A stretch of DNA of 64,000 nt from Psychroflexus maritimus (GTDB taxonomy: Bacteria > Bacteroidota > Bacteroidia > Flavobacteriales > Flavobacteriaceae): positions 1 to 64,000 of the forward strand of contig NZ_JAANAS010000061.1 of the NCBI RefSeq assembly GCF_011089875.1, given 5' to 3'. Under the pieces are notes generated by a model that was given only the letters and a program-made list of their open reading frames with translations, made no database searches and was not told the DNA's origin. A program made the translations under genes and the position numbers. Shown here in pieces: positions 45,898-55,614 of the stretch. How positions within the stretch are numbered: position 1 is the stretch's first letter; each line of letters begins with the position of its first letter.

Positions 45898-46455
45898 AAA
45901 GACATACTTAATTTAGTCTACATCGCCAAGTCTTTAGGGCTGACTAAAGTGGCGGATTACTGGGAACAGGTGATCATTATGAATGACCACCAGAAAAACC
46001 GTTTTGCTAGTAAAATTGTAAGCACGCTATTTAATACAGTTTCTGGTAAGAAAATAGCCTTTTTAGGCTGGGCGTTTAAGAAAGACACTAACGATACCCG
46101 GGAGTCTGCCGCTATCTATGTAGCAGATCAATTAATTGATGAACAGGCTAAGGTTTGCGTATTTGACCCCAAAGTGAAGACTCAAAAAATCTATGAGGAT
46201 CTTAACTACCTCGATAGCCGCAAAGAAGAATTAAACCAGGAGCATCTGCAGGTGGTTTCAGATCCTTATGAGGCTTGCAAAGATGCACATGCTATTGCCA
46301 TTTTAACCGAATGGGATGAGTTTAAAGACTACGACTGGCAACGCATTTATGACCAGATGAAAAAACCGGCTTTTGTTTTTGATGGAAGAAGACTTTTGGA
46401 TAGAGCTCAACTTGAAAATATAGGTTTTAAAACCTATAAGATAGGGCATGTATAA
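45898..46455 (+). pseudogene. 3' remnant of a second ugd
   Basis: Begins at [20 protein letters not shown], directly after an in-frame TAA (45895-45897), and continues through [18 protein letters not shown] to the normal end. This is the C-terminal 40 percent of UDP-glucose dehydrogenase; the NAD-binding domain and the catalytic Cys are lost (the text starts just after GSCFQ). A GTG at 45949 could start a 168-residue product, but it would be inactive. It is clearly related to, but diverged from, the intact ugd at 37294. Confidence 0.85.
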
Positions 46456-46548
46456 CTTGAAATATAGTTAACGTTGTAAAAAAAATTAAACAAAGACAAA
46501 AACTAAGACCTTGACAAGTTTACGTTAAGCTCAAAGGCAAAAAAATTT

Positions 46549-47586
46549 ATGCATACAAATCAATCTAATACATCAGAAAGCAAAACCATCCTAGTAACCG
46601 GCGCAGCAGGATTCATCGGTTACCACTTATCTAAGAAGTTGTTAGATCAAGGGCATCAAGTCATAGGCTTGGATAACATAAATGGATATTATTTAGTACA
46701 ACTTAAACTTGACCGTCTTAAACAACTTGGAATTAATGAAGTTGCAGAAGGAGAGTTAGTTTCCAGCAAGGCCTATGGCGAACAATTTCTATTTATTAAA
46801 TTGGATTTGGAAAACCGAAATGAACTTCCTAAGTTATTTGAAAAATTTAATTTTGATGTCGTCTGCAATTTAGCGGCACAGGCAGGCGTAAGATATAGTA
46901 TTGAAAACCCAAATGCATATATCGATGCTAATGTCGTAGGGTTTGTCAATTTAATGGAATGTATGAGACACCACAGCGTAAAAAAATTAGTGTATGCCTC
47001 CAGTTCCAGCGTTTACGGCATGAACGAAAAAATTCCATTTGAAACTACAGATCGTGTGGACCATCCCATCAGTCTATATGCTGCAACCAAAAAGTCAAAT
47101 GAGTTGATGGCTTATACGTACAGCCACTTATATGATATGCAGTGTATTGGCTTACGTTTTTTTACGGTGTATGGCCCCTGGGGCAGGCCCGACATGGCTA
47201 TGTTCTTATTCACAGGTGCAATCCTTAATGATAAACCCATAAAGGTATTTAACGAAGGTTATCTCTCACGAGATTTCACGTATATAGATGATATCGTAGA
47301 GGGTGTACAAAAAACAATACTTGAAGAACAACCAGAACAAAAGCCGTATAGTTTATATAACATAGGCAATAGCAATCCTGTAAAACTTTTAGACTTTATT
47401 GAAGCTATAGAAAAAAGCACAGGGAAAACTGCCCAAAAGCAAATGCTGCCCATGCAACCCGGAGATGTGGAGCAAACCTGGGCAGATACCAAAGATTTAG
47501 AAAAAGATTTTAACTATAAGCCTCATACTCCTATTCAAAAAGGGGTAGATAAGTTTGTAGAGTGGTATAAAGATTATTATAATTAA
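46549..47586 (+). CDS. NAD-dependent epimerase, UDP-glucuronate 4-epimerase-like
   Basis: A 345-residue extended SDR. The cofactor motif is GAAGFIGYHL, with the catalytic Ser in SSSSVYG and YAATKKSNEL (YxxxK). AAQAGVRYSIENPNAYIDANV and GPWGRPDMAMFLF are typical of UDP-glucuronate 4-epimerases that make UDP-galacturonate. It would use the product of ugd, so the polymer may contain galacturonate. It is the first intact gene after the scarred zone and is followed by a 120-bp gap with a hairpin. Confidence 0.92.
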   Translation: MHTNQSNTSESKTILVTGAAGFIGYHLSKKLLDQGHQVIGLDNINGYYLVQLKLDRLKQLGINEVAEGELVSSKAYGEQFLFIKLDLENRNELPKLFEKFNFDVVCNLAAQAGVRYSIENPNAYIDANVVGFVNLMECMRHHSVKKLVYASSSSVYGMNEKIPFETTDRVDHPISLYAATKKSNELMAYTYSHLYDMQCIGLRFFTVYGPWGRPDMAMFLFTGAILNDKPIKVFNEGYLSRDFTYIDDIVEGVQKTILEEQPEQKPYSLYNIGNSNPVKLLDFIEAIEKSTGKTAQKQMLPMQPGDVEQTWADTKDLEKDFNYKPHTPIQKGVDKFVEWYKDYYN

Positions 47587-47622
47587 GTTGTAAATTAGCA
47601 GATTGTAGTCTTTATAAACATG

Positions 47623-47660
47623 GTAAAGCGTATAGCAGCAAAACACCTGCTATTCTTTAC
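47623..47660 (+). other. Hairpin before the second rfbA
   Basis: GTAAAG and ATAGCAG of the left side (47623-47638) pair with CTGCTAT and CTTTAC of the right side (47647-47660) around an 8-nt loop, with a 2-nt bulge. No T-run follows, so it is not a standard terminator. It may be a processing or regulatory structure. Confidence 0.4.
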
Positions 47661-47706
47661 CCCTACTTAATTAAGCCATTACCGTTTAAATTAATTTATT
47701 AAGGAT

Positions 47707-48585
47707 ATGAAAGGAATCATACTCGCCGGAGGTTCGGGAACACGGCTACATCCATTAACCTTGGCCGTATCTAAGCAATTGTTGCCGATTTATGACAAGC
47801 CGATGATTTACTATCCCTTATCGGTATTAATGCTAGCAGGAATAAGAGAAATACTCATCATCTCAACCCCTCAGGATTTACCAAATTTCGAAAGATTACT
47901 TGGTGACGGATCTCGTTTTGGGATTGAATTATCCTATAAAGAACAACCTTCTCCAGACGGGCTGGCACAGGCTTTTATTTTAGGGGAAGAGTTTATAGGT
48001 GAGGATGATGTATGTTTAGTATTAGGCGATAATATATTTTATGGTGCCGGCCTGCAAAAACTGCTTTCGAACGCAGTTGAAACCGTAAAACAAGAAAACA
48101 AGGCCGTAGTCTTTGGAAATTATGTGAATGATCCAGAACGTTATGGTGTGGCAGAATTTGATCAAGATAAAAATGTAATCAGTATAGAAGAAAAACCAGT
48201 ACAACCGAAATCGAATTATGCTGTGGTTGGGTTGTATTTTTATCCAAATTCTGTGATTGAAGTCGCTAAAAAAGTAAAGCCGTCTCATCGTGGTGAATTA
48301 GAAATTACCTCAGTTAATCAGGATTATCTCAATAAAGGGGAGTTGAAAATGCAAATTTTAAGTCGTGGTTTTGCCTGGCTGGATACTGGGACTCATGAAG
48401 CATTGACGGAAGCCACTGAATTTGTAAAAGCCGTTGAGAAGCGTACAGGTTTAAAAATTGCCAGTCTAGAGGAAGTGTCTTGGAGGATGAAATATATTAG
48501 TGATTCTCAATTGAAGAAATTATCCAAACCACTTATCAAGACTGGATATGGTAAATATTTACAAAGTCTGCTAAAAAAATTATAA
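47707..48585 (+). CDS. rfbA: Glucose-1-phosphate thymidylyltransferase, copy 2
   Basis: Catalyses the same step as the gene at 39114: glucose-1-phosphate plus dTTP to dTDP-glucose. The 292-residue protein has [20 protein letters not shown] and DNIFYGAGL, and the standard RmlA tail ending [11 protein letters not shown]. This copy sits in an intact operon, overlapping rfbC by one base (TAATG), so it is the likely working copy for the cluster. Genes for the next enzymes, RfbB and RfbD, are not in the window. Confidence 0.95.
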   Translation: MKGIILAGGSGTRLHPLTLAVSKQLLPIYDKPMIYYPLSVLMLAGIREILIISTPQDLPNFERLLGDGSRFGIELSYKEQPSPDGLAQAFILGEEFIGEDDVCLVLGDNIFYGAGLQKLLSNAVETVKQENKAVVFGNYVNDPERYGVAEFDQDKNVISIEEKPVQPKSNYAVVGLYFYPNSVIEVAKKVKPSHRGELEITSVNQDYLNKGELKMQILSRGFAWLDTGTHEALTEATEFVKAVEKRTGLKIASLEEVSWRMKYISDSQLKKLSKPLIKTGYGKYLQSLLKKL

Positions 48586-49151
48586 TGAAAATATTAAAAG
48601 AACCGATACAAAGTCTTTTGGTTTTAGAACCAACAGTTTATAAAGATGAAAGAGGTTTTTTCATGGAAACATGGCAAAAAGAACTCTTCACTAATTTGGG
48701 AATTACCGAACAGTTTGTCCAAGATAATCATAGTAAATCTACGAAAGGAGTTTTAAGAGGGTTACATTATCAAATAAATAACCCTCAGGGAAAACTTGTA
48801 AGAGTTACCAAAGGTGAGGTTTTTGATGTAGCAGTAGATTTAAGAAAAGGATCTAGTACTTTTGGAGAGTGGTTTGGGGAATACATTTCTGATGAAAATA
48901 AATTAATGATGTGGATACCACCCGGATTTGCACACGGATTCTATGTTATGAGTGAATACGCTGAATTTCAATATAAATGTACGGATTTTTATTCACCTGA
49001 AAATGAAAGATGTTTATTATGGAATGATAATAAAGTCAAGATAAAATGGCCGTTTATAAACAAAAATATTCCAATACTATCCAAGAAAGACCAAAAGGGT
49101 AAAAGATTAGAAGACATTGAAAAGATTGTAATTAAGCCTATGAAATACTGA
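48585..49151 (+). CDS. rfbC: dTDP-4-dehydrorhamnose 3,5-epimerase
   Basis: A 188-residue cupin-type epimerase acting on dTDP-4-keto-6-deoxyglucose in the dTDP-rhamnose pathway. Family segments are YKDERGFFMETWQ, FVQDNHSKSTKGVLRGLHYQ (catalytic His region) and WIPPGFAHGFYVMSEYAEF. Both ends overlap neighbours: its start shares one base with rfbA, and its TGA shares one base with the flippase start. This indicates tight operon structure. Confidence 0.95.
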   Translation: MKILKEPIQSLLVLEPTVYKDERGFFMETWQKELFTNLGITEQFVQDNHSKSTKGVLRGLHYQINNPQGKLVRVTKGEVFDVAVDLRKGSSTFGEWFGEYISDENKLMMWIPPGFAHGFYVMSEYAEFQYKCTDFYSPENERCLLWNDNKVKIKWPFINKNIPILSKKDQKGKRLEDIEKIVIKPMKY

Positions 49152-50476
49152 TGAAGCTAATATTCAATAAGTTACTTAAGATTAGTAAAGGTAATAACAT
49201 TAAAGGACAATTAGTGAGAGGAGCGATGGGCGTTGGAGGATTAAAGATTCTTTCTATACCTATTGCCCTAGTTGCTTCTGTATTGATTGCTCGATTTTTA
49301 GGACCTGAAGGATATGGTAAATACTCTTATGTAATGGCAATAATAACAGTGTTATCTCTTCCTGTTGGAGCCGGTATTAAACAACTGGTTACAAGAGAAG
49401 TTGCCTTATATGAATACGATAAAAAATGGAGTTTATTTAAAGGGCTTTTAAAACGGTCCCATCAGTGGGTTGCATTTATCTCATCTGTATGTATCCTTAT
49501 AATGCTTGGCTTGTCCGTTTATTATGCTGAATGGAAGTTTAACGATAATTGGACACTACTTGTAATTGCTATATTTACTCTTCCGCTTATTGGATTTAAG
49601 CAAATTCGTTCAGGAACCCTGCGAGGGCTGGGAAGTGTTGTTAGTGCTCAAATTCCAGATTTAATCGTTGTTCCAGGCGTACATTTAATTAATGTTACAA
49701 TATTAATCTTTATTGGAATGTTAAATCCTGCTACTGCAATATTTAGTCAAATTTTAGGTGCTATTGTGGCTTTTATAGTAGGCACCTATCTGCTTTACAA
49801 GAAAACACCTTCAGAATTAGTTAAAGTGACATCTAAATATGAAAGTAAGAAATGGTTAATTGCCTGGGTTCCATTTACTCTGCTGATGGCAGTAAATATG
49901 TTTAATAATCAAATTGGTATTATTCTGCTTGGTTGGTTAGGTACTGATGAACAAGTAGGAGCATTGAGAGTAGCAGACAAAGGTTCCCAGCTTGTATCAT
50001 TCTCTCTTGCTATAGTTAATATGGTTATTTCACCGTTTATAACAAAATATTTTAAAGAGAACGATAAAAGTAAGCTTCAAAAGCTTTCCAGGCAATCCGC
50101 AAGAGCGGCTTTGGTTTTTGCACTACCTTTGGCACTACCTATGATTTTTTTTGGTGCGCCTATTATAAATTTAGTTTTTGGAGAAGAATACGTTGATTTG
50201 AGCGTTACATCTTTAGCTATTTTGGCTAGCGCACAACTAATAAGTGTTATATTTGGTTCAGTAGGCATGTTTTTAACAATGAGTGGATTTGAAAAAGACA
50301 CACTGTTTGGACAAATATGTTCTCTCGCTATTAATGTATTATTGGCGATTTTACTAATTCCAAACTACGGTGCAGATGGTGCTGCTTTTGCGGCGGCAAT
50401 AGGAGTGATTACCTGGAATTTAATTATGGCATTTAAATTTAAGCAACGCTTAAATTTAAGACCTTCAGCTTTTTAA
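49151..50476 (+). CDS. Wzx-type polysaccharide flippase
   Basis: A 441-residue membrane protein with about 12-14 hydrophobic spans, of the polysaccharide transporter (PST, MOP superfamily) type. The early ARFLGPEGYGKYSYVMAII segment, in part FLGPEGYGKYSY, is typical. It would flip lipid-linked repeat units across the inner membrane, to be joined by the Wzy-like protein at 55607. Together they mark a Wzx/Wzy-dependent pathway. Wza/Wzc export and length-control genes are not in the window. Confidence 0.9.
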   Translation: MKLIFNKLLKISKGNNIKGQLVRGAMGVGGLKILSIPIALVASVLIARFLGPEGYGKYSYVMAIITVLSLPVGAGIKQLVTREVALYEYDKKWSLFKGLLKRSHQWVAFISSVCILIMLGLSVYYAEWKFNDNWTLLVIAIFTLPLIGFKQIRSGTLRGLGSVVSAQIPDLIVVPGVHLINVTILIFIGMLNPATAIFSQILGAIVAFIVGTYLLYKKTPSELVKVTSKYESKKWLIAWVPFTLLMAVNMFNNQIGIILLGWLGTDEQVGALRVADKGSQLVSFSLAIVNMVISPFITKYFKENDKSKLQKLSRQSARAALVFALPLALPMIFFGAPIINLVFGEEYVDLSVTSLAILASAQLISVIFGSVGMFLTMSGFEKDTLFGQICSLAINVLLAILLIPNYGADGAAFAAAIGVITWNLIMAFKFKQRLNLRPSAF

Positions 50477-50486
50477 AATAATATTT

Positions 50487-51305
50487 ATGATTATCAGTGA
50501 TAAATATCGGTTTGTTTTTATTCATATTCCAAAATGTGCTGGAAGTACTGTGCGTAAACAAATAGAATTTTTGGATGATAAAGGAGGAGTCTTTTCAAAC
50601 GTAAAATTACATAAGGAACTGGGGCAAATTGATTATGGACATATACCCTTATTTGTATTAAAAAAATATTTCCCAATTGAGTTTAGAAAAATTGAAAAAT
50701 ATGAATCCGTAACTTTGATAAGAAATCCATATGAAAGATTTCCATCATCTGTTTCACAATATTTAAGGTTTTATGGTGAGTCTGCAATACATAAAATGAA
50801 GAATGCTGAGATTAAAAATAACTTAAACAAAATAATTAATTATTTATATAAGACACCAGACGACCAATTTTTTCTCCCTAAAGAATATATTCATTTCCAG
50901 AAGCAAGTTGATTTTGTTATTGAAAATAAAATCATCTTGACTAATAAAATATTTACAACTAGTGAGGTTGATTTATTAATTGCACACCTTGAAAATCACA
51001 CAGATATCGAAATCCAAAATCAAAGCATTGAAAAAATAGCTCAAAGCAAAGTTTACCGTAATGAGTTCATTCAATTCTTAATGGAAGATATACGGCCGGG
51101 ATTAAAAAAAATTTATAAACCTTTATTACCGAATAATCTAAAAAAGAAATTACTTGATACTTTTCTTGTACCACGGGATGCCCGGTATCAATCTTTGTTT
51201 CAGGCAAACTATGTTATTGACTTTATAGAAGAATATTATAAAGATGATATTGCTTTGTATAATAAAGTCAGTATTGGGAACAACAAGAAAATATCTAATA
51301 TATGA
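50487..51305 (+). CDS. Sulfotransferase (Sulfotransfer_2 type)
   Basis: A 272-residue cytoplasmic enzyme. The PAPS 5'-phosphosulfate loop is VFIHIPKCAGSTVRKQI, in part HIPKCAGST, and the 3'-phosphate segment is VTLIRNPYERFPSSV (RxxxxRFxS-like). The family moves sulfate from PAPS to sugars such as those in chondroitin and other glycans. Its place between flippase and glycosyltransferase genes suggests that it sulfates the repeat unit before export. Its stop overlaps the next start (ATGA). Confidence 0.85.
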   Translation: MIISDKYRFVFIHIPKCAGSTVRKQIEFLDDKGGVFSNVKLHKELGQIDYGHIPLFVLKKYFPIEFRKIEKYESVTLIRNPYERFPSSVSQYLRFYGESAIHKMKNAEIKNNLNKIINYLYKTPDDQFFLPKEYIHFQKQVDFVIENKIILTNKIFTTSEVDLLIAHLENHTDIEIQNQSIEKIAQSKVYRNEFIQFLMEDIRPGLKKIYKPLLPNNLKKKLLDTFLVPRDARYQSLFQANYVIDFIEEYYKDDIALYNKVSIGNNKKISNI

Positions 51306-52288
51306 AAATTTCTATTGCTATGGCCACATATAATGGAGAAAGATTTTTACAGGAACAGTTAGATAGTTTCGTGGCACAGTCAAGACTACCTGATGAATTG
51401 GTTGTTTCCGATGATTGCTCTACAGATGGTACTCTCGAAATTTTAGAGCGTTTTGCCAAGGAAGCACCTTTTGAGGTTATTATAAATAAGAACAAAAATA
51501 ACCTTGGTTATGCTGGTAATTTTAATCGCGCTTTAGAACTTACTACTGGTGATCTTGTATTTTTAAGTGATCAAGATGATGTTTGGTTTGATAATAAGAT
51601 TGAAGTAATGTGTAATCATGCATCAAATACAGATAAAATGGTATTGCTTAATGATGCAGTAATTACGGACACTGAATTAAAGGACACTGGCGTAACACAA
51701 TTGGGGCAAATAAAATCTGGTAACCTCCCTGAAAGTTTGTATGTTTTGGGATGTTCTGTATTAATTAAAAGACAATTTTTTAAAGTGTGCCTGCCAATAC
51801 CTAAAGGATATTCTTCACACGATGGGTGGATAGTAAAGTTAGCTGAAGGATTAAATAATAAATTAATTATCGATGAGCCTTTTCAATATTATAGAAGGCA
51901 CAATTCAAATGAAACATCATATGTGGTAAATAAAAAAAAACAACTTAAGAAGGTACATATATTGGTCGATAAATTGAACAAAATTTATCACAGGCGAAAG
52001 GGTACAAGTAAATTTAAGTCGAAAGAATTACTAAATCAGCAAAATACACTTCTAAAGAAAAGATTGACAAGCATTGATAATCAAAAGATTGATTTTTTGG
52101 CATCCGGTATTGTTGAAAATTTTATTGATGTGTTGAATGAAAAGACGAATAATTTGACTGTGAGAGAATCGCTTAGGTCTAAACCAATCTTGCAAAGATT
52201 GACAAGTGGTTATAGTTTATATAAAGATGGTTTTTATGATAAAAATAGTGGGATAATGAGTTACCTCAGAGATATCCTTTTAAGATAG
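51302..52288 (+). CDS. Family 2 glycosyltransferase 1
   Basis: A 328-residue GT-A fold enzyme. ISIAMATYNGERFLQEQLDS is the usual GT2 start. VSDDCSTDGT and the DxD-like FLSDQDDVW follow. The pattern resembles rhamnosyl- or galactosyl-transferases of O-antigen clusters, but the donor cannot be read. It adds a sugar to the lipid-linked repeat unit on the cytoplasmic face. It overlaps the upstream sulfotransferase gene by four bases. Confidence 0.92.
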   Translation: MKISIAMATYNGERFLQEQLDSFVAQSRLPDELVVSDDCSTDGTLEILERFAKEAPFEVIINKNKNNLGYAGNFNRALELTTGDLVFLSDQDDVWFDNKIEVMCNHASNTDKMVLLNDAVITDTELKDTGVTQLGQIKSGNLPESLYVLGCSVLIKRQFFKVCLPIPKGYSSHDGWIVKLAEGLNNKLIIDEPFQYYRRHNSNETSYVVNKKKQLKKVHILVDKLNKIYHRRKGTSKFKSKELLNQQNTLLKKRLTSIDNQKIDFLASGIVENFIDVLNEKTNNLTVRESLRSKPILQRLTSGYSLYKDGFYDKNSGIMSYLRDILLR

Positions 52289-52294
52289 GTAAAT

Positions 52295-53233
52295 ATGTTA
52301 GTAAATTTTTCAATTGTAATTCCTGTTTATAACAAGAAACCGCATATAAAAAGGTGTCTTGATTCAGTCTTGAACCAAACTCACAATGAGTTTGAAGTAA
52401 TTATAGTGGATGATAATTCTACCGATGGTAGCTTTGAGGAAATTAAAAAGTATAATGATCCAAGGATTCAGGTTTTCCAGAGAACCGAGCCAGGTCCAGG
52501 AGGATATGCTGCCAGAAATCTTGGTATTGAAAAAGTACAATATAAATGGATAGCTTTTCTTGATGCAGATGATGAATGGTATCCTAATCATCTTGAAAAT
52601 TTATCAAATACTATAAATAGGTTTTCCGATGTGGGTATTATTGGAGCAGGATTTATAGCTATTTCGAAGAAATTAAAAGTTACACAACCTTATTTTCAGA
52701 TTAATGAAAAAAAAGGTGCTCACCGTCTGACGTTTTCTGATTTTTTAAATATTTACTTGAAGAATCATAGATTTGGAAATACCTCCGTCGTAGCTGTTAA
52801 AAAAGATATTATTGAAAAAGCCGGTTGTTTTCCTGCTGGGAAAACTAATAAAGGAGGGGATCTCTATACCTGGATAAAAGTATTTTCAGAAAGCGACGGA
52901 GCTTGGAGTCCGCATATTGGTGCTAATACCTACCATGATGCAGTCAATAAAGTAACTCACACATCGTATTTTAATATAGATTTTTTTAAATCAGCAGTGA
53001 ATGAAGTAAGGGTTTCTGGACCAGATCAAATGCTTTTAAAACAATATATCAATACGCTCATTTTAAAAGACTTTATACGATTTCTCGTTAGTAATAAATC
53101 TAAAGCTTTTAGTTTGACCAAAGAAGCATTTTTTATTGATATCAAAAGTAAGGCTCTGCATTTAGCGTTAGATATCATTCCTGCTTTTATACTTCGAAAA
53201 TTAATATTAATGAAAAGATCTAATTTGGATTAA
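52295..53233 (+). CDS. Family 2 glycosyltransferase 2
   Basis: A 312-residue GT-A fold enzyme with FSIVIPVYNKKPHIKRCLDS, the nucleotide-binding VDDNSTDGS, ARNLGIE and the DxD motif in AFLDADDEWYP. Late features such as GGDLYTWIKVF are typical of GT2 members with a helical C-terminal region. Sugar donor and acceptor are unknown. It lies between a GT2 gene and the PL22-like gene, with 6 bp and 0 bp gaps respectively. Confidence 0.92.
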   Translation: MLVNFSIVIPVYNKKPHIKRCLDSVLNQTHNEFEVIIVDDNSTDGSFEEIKKYNDPRIQVFQRTEPGPGGYAARNLGIEKVQYKWIAFLDADDEWYPNHLENLSNTINRFSDVGIIGAGFIAISKKLKVTQPYFQINEKKGAHRLTFSDFLNIYLKNHRFGNTSVVAVKKDIIEKAGCFPAGKTNKGGDLYTWIKVFSESDGAWSPHIGANTYHDAVNKVTHTSYFNIDFFKSAVNEVRVSGPDQMLLKQYINTLILKDFIRFLVSNKSKAFSLTKEAFFIDIKSKALHLALDIIPAFILRKLILMKRSNLD

Positions 53234-54481
53234 ATGAAAAAAGACGATTCAACAATTATAGATCAAAAGTCAGGGAATGAGATAATCCAATGGACTGATT
53301 CTGATAAGCATGATCAGCATCTGTATTTTACATCTCCATCCGTGACTGATGATGATCAGTATTTAGTGATTATATCCGAGAGAAAAGGTAAACCTGATCT
53401 GTTTTGTATAGATCGAGGTACCAGTGAAATATCTCAAATAACCGACTCAAAAGGATTGCTCAAATCTTATACCTATCCACAAGGTGGTGAAGTAGGTTTA
53501 AGCAAAGCATCACCGTTTCTCGATTCAAAGAATAAGATTCTATATTGGATTGAAGATGATTGTCTTTGGAAAAAAGACTTAGCTTCGAATGAAGCGCCAA
53601 AAGAAGTTGCTTGCTTACCCAAAGGGTGGTTAACCGGCTATACTCATGTTTCGTCTGATGGAAAAAAAATCTGTGTACCTTGTACAGATCCAAACGCTTT
53701 TACTGAAGAAGACAAAACACAGCACGATCAGCTTAAGAATGTACCAATCATAATGTTAAATGAAGGGTATAAAACCAAAATTATTGTGGTTGATATTGAA
53801 AGTGAAACATGCTCTGCTGAAGTAGAGTTGCCGTTTTGGGTTACTCACGTACAATTTGATCCAAATGACCCAGAAAAAATTCTATGTAACAGCGAAGGAA
53901 GTTTGCCAAGTACGGCAAGAAGAGAGTACCCCTATTGGGGTAGAATTTGGTTAGTAAATACTGATGGTAGTTATCGGCGATTATTCGAACAAGAAGAAGG
54001 GGAGTATGTTAATCATGAGAATTGGTTTAGAAGTGGTGAGGGAATAGTTTACCATGGAAAATATGATCAAACCTTTTTTAAAAAAGCAGGCTACTATGGT
54101 ATGATTGCCTTTAATAAATTTGTTAGAAAATTCTTCTCAAGGCAAAAATTGGATGTAATGTTTGATCATTTTGTGGCAGCCAGAGATAGAAACGGCAAAC
54201 AGTTATTTTCAATAAAAGTAAACCATCCTATTAGTCATGCTGTAGCAGGAACTAAGGGTGAAAATTTTGTTACAGATAGCAGAGATGGAAATATTTATGG
54301 ATACAGAGAAGTCCACAATGATTTCAACAAAAGTTTAATATGTCACCATGGATCCAGTTTGAGTTTTCAAGATGCCCATCCTCATCCTCGTGTAACTAAA
54401 AACGGGAATAGTATTATCTTTACCTCTGACAAAAATGGGTCATGTAATGTTTATGAAGTTAAGTTAAAGGAAACTATATGA
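53234..54481 (+). CDS. Oligogalacturonate lyase-like (PL22) beta-propeller protein
   Basis: A 415-residue protein with a seven-bladed propeller layout resembling oligogalacturonate lyase (family PL22). Family-like segments are FTSPSVTDDDQYLVIISERKG-type blades, EGEYVNHENWFRSGEGIVYHGKY, in part NHENWFRSGEGIVYHGKY, and the final DAHPHPRVTKNGNSIIFTSD, with His-rich positions as expected for the metal site. There is no signal peptide, so it is cytoplasmic. PL22 enzymes split uronic oligomers from degradation, which is unusual inside a biosynthetic cluster. It directly follows one transferase gene and overlaps the next by four bases. Confidence 0.75.
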   Translation: MKKDDSTIIDQKSGNEIIQWTDSDKHDQHLYFTSPSVTDDDQYLVIISERKGKPDLFCIDRGTSEISQITDSKGLLKSYTYPQGGEVGLSKASPFLDSKNKILYWIEDDCLWKKDLASNEAPKEVACLPKGWLTGYTHVSSDGKKICVPCTDPNAFTEEDKTQHDQLKNVPIIMLNEGYKTKIIVVDIESETCSAEVELPFWVTHVQFDPNDPEKILCNSEGSLPSTARREYPYWGRIWLVNTDGSYRRLFEQEEGEYVNHENWFRSGEGIVYHGKYDQTFFKKAGYYGMIAFNKFVRKFFSRQKLDVMFDHFVAARDRNGKQLFSIKVNHPISHAVAGTKGENFVTDSRDGNIYGYREVHNDFNKSLICHHGSSLSFQDAHPHPRVTKNGNSIIFTSDKNGSCNVYEVKLKETI

Positions 54482-55614
54482 ATATTTTACTATGGGCACC
54501 TCATGGTTCTGGGGAACATTATTGGGGACCCGGAATTAGTGCTTATCGATTATATAAATCTGGCCTTCCCGATGGTGTTAAAGTTTACTTAGCTCACGGA
54601 TATAAAGAACAGAAAAAATATCCCGATGTTTTTGAAGATCAATTTTTTATTTCTGATTTAAAGAAAACTAATAGATTTTTTGAATTGGAGTTTCTCTGGA
54701 AGGTGAAAAAATGGATTGCAAAAAATGCAGCAAAATTTGATGCTGTTCATGTTTTAGGGTTATATGAAGTTAGTTTCAGACCAGCTATATGGTTTGAAAA
54801 AAAAGGTATTCCGGCATTCTGCAAGATTACAAGTTTAGGGGAAGGACTGAATGAACAATCTTTACTAAGTAAACTGCTAGGCTTGGCAAGGTATCGCAGA
54901 AATAACATAACTCAAATAACCGGATTTATAGCAATAAGCGAAGAGATAGAGAAAAGTTTAATTGACTATGGAATAGATGAACAGAGTATATTTCGAATTC
55001 CAAATGGTGTTGATACGCAGAGATTCAGACCAGTAGGTGCTCAAAGAAAACAAGATTTGAGAAGTGAACTCAACCTGAGAGACGTATTCACGGTCATATT
55101 CGTCGGGGGTATTTCAGAAAGGAAGCAGCCATATATGTTAGCTGAAGCTGTAAAAGATTTAGTAAAGGAAAAAAGACTTGATATTCAATTAGTTATAGTC
55201 GGACCGGACAGAGATCAGATTGAGTTGAAAAAAATTAAAAACTTAATATCATCAGAGAGACTGAGAAAAAATATTATTCATATAGAAAATTCAAACGAAC
55301 CAGAAAAATATTATCAGGCCTCTGATTTATTCTGTTTGCCCTCAAAACGTGAAGGAATGTCGAATGCATTATTAGAAGCTATGGCCTGTGGTTTACCGGC
55401 TTTAGTTACGCCAATATCAGGGTCGGTTGATTTAGTGGATGATGGTAAAAATGGATACTACGTCAATAATAAAAATGATATTATACAAATAGTAATGGAT
55501 AATATTGATGCAGATTATACTAATATGAAATTTAATATAATGAGTACGATAAAAAAATACAGTTCTGTAAAAGTAGGTATAAGTCATATTAATATTTTCC
55601 GATCAAATGGTTAG
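54478..55614 (+). CDS. Family 4 glycosyltransferase 1
   Basis: A 378-residue GT-B fold enzyme. The N-terminal half (WAPHGSGEHYWGPGISAYRL) is acceptor-binding. The C-terminal half has FVGGISERKQPYMLAEAV and the nucleotide-sugar motif PSKREGMSNALLEAMACGLP (E-x7-E type). It transfers an unknown sugar in repeat-unit assembly. It overlaps the PL22-like gene by four bases (ATGA) and the polymerase gene by eight. Confidence 0.92.
   Translation: MNILLWAPHGSGEHYWGPGISAYRLYKSGLPDGVKVYLAHGYKEQKKYPDVFEDQFFISDLKKTNRFFELEFLWKVKKWIAKNAAKFDAVHVLGLYEVSFRPAIWFEKKGIPAFCKITSLGEGLNEQSLLSKLLGLARYRRNNITQITGFIAISEEIEKSLIDYGIDEQSIFRIPNGVDTQRFRPVGAQRKQDLRSELNLRDVFTVIFVGGISERKQPYMLAEAVKDLVKEKRLDIQLVIVGPDRDQIELKKIKNLISSERLRKNIIHIENSNEPEKYYQASDLFCLPSKREGMSNALLEAMACGLPALVTPISGSVDLVDDGKNGYYVNNKNDIIQIVMDNIDADYTNMKFNIMSTIKKYSSVKVGISHINIFRSNG

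Noticed and set aside
47623-47660. Terminator after the epimerase gene
   Set aside because: The stem is good, but no T-run follows, so intrinsic termination is not supported.
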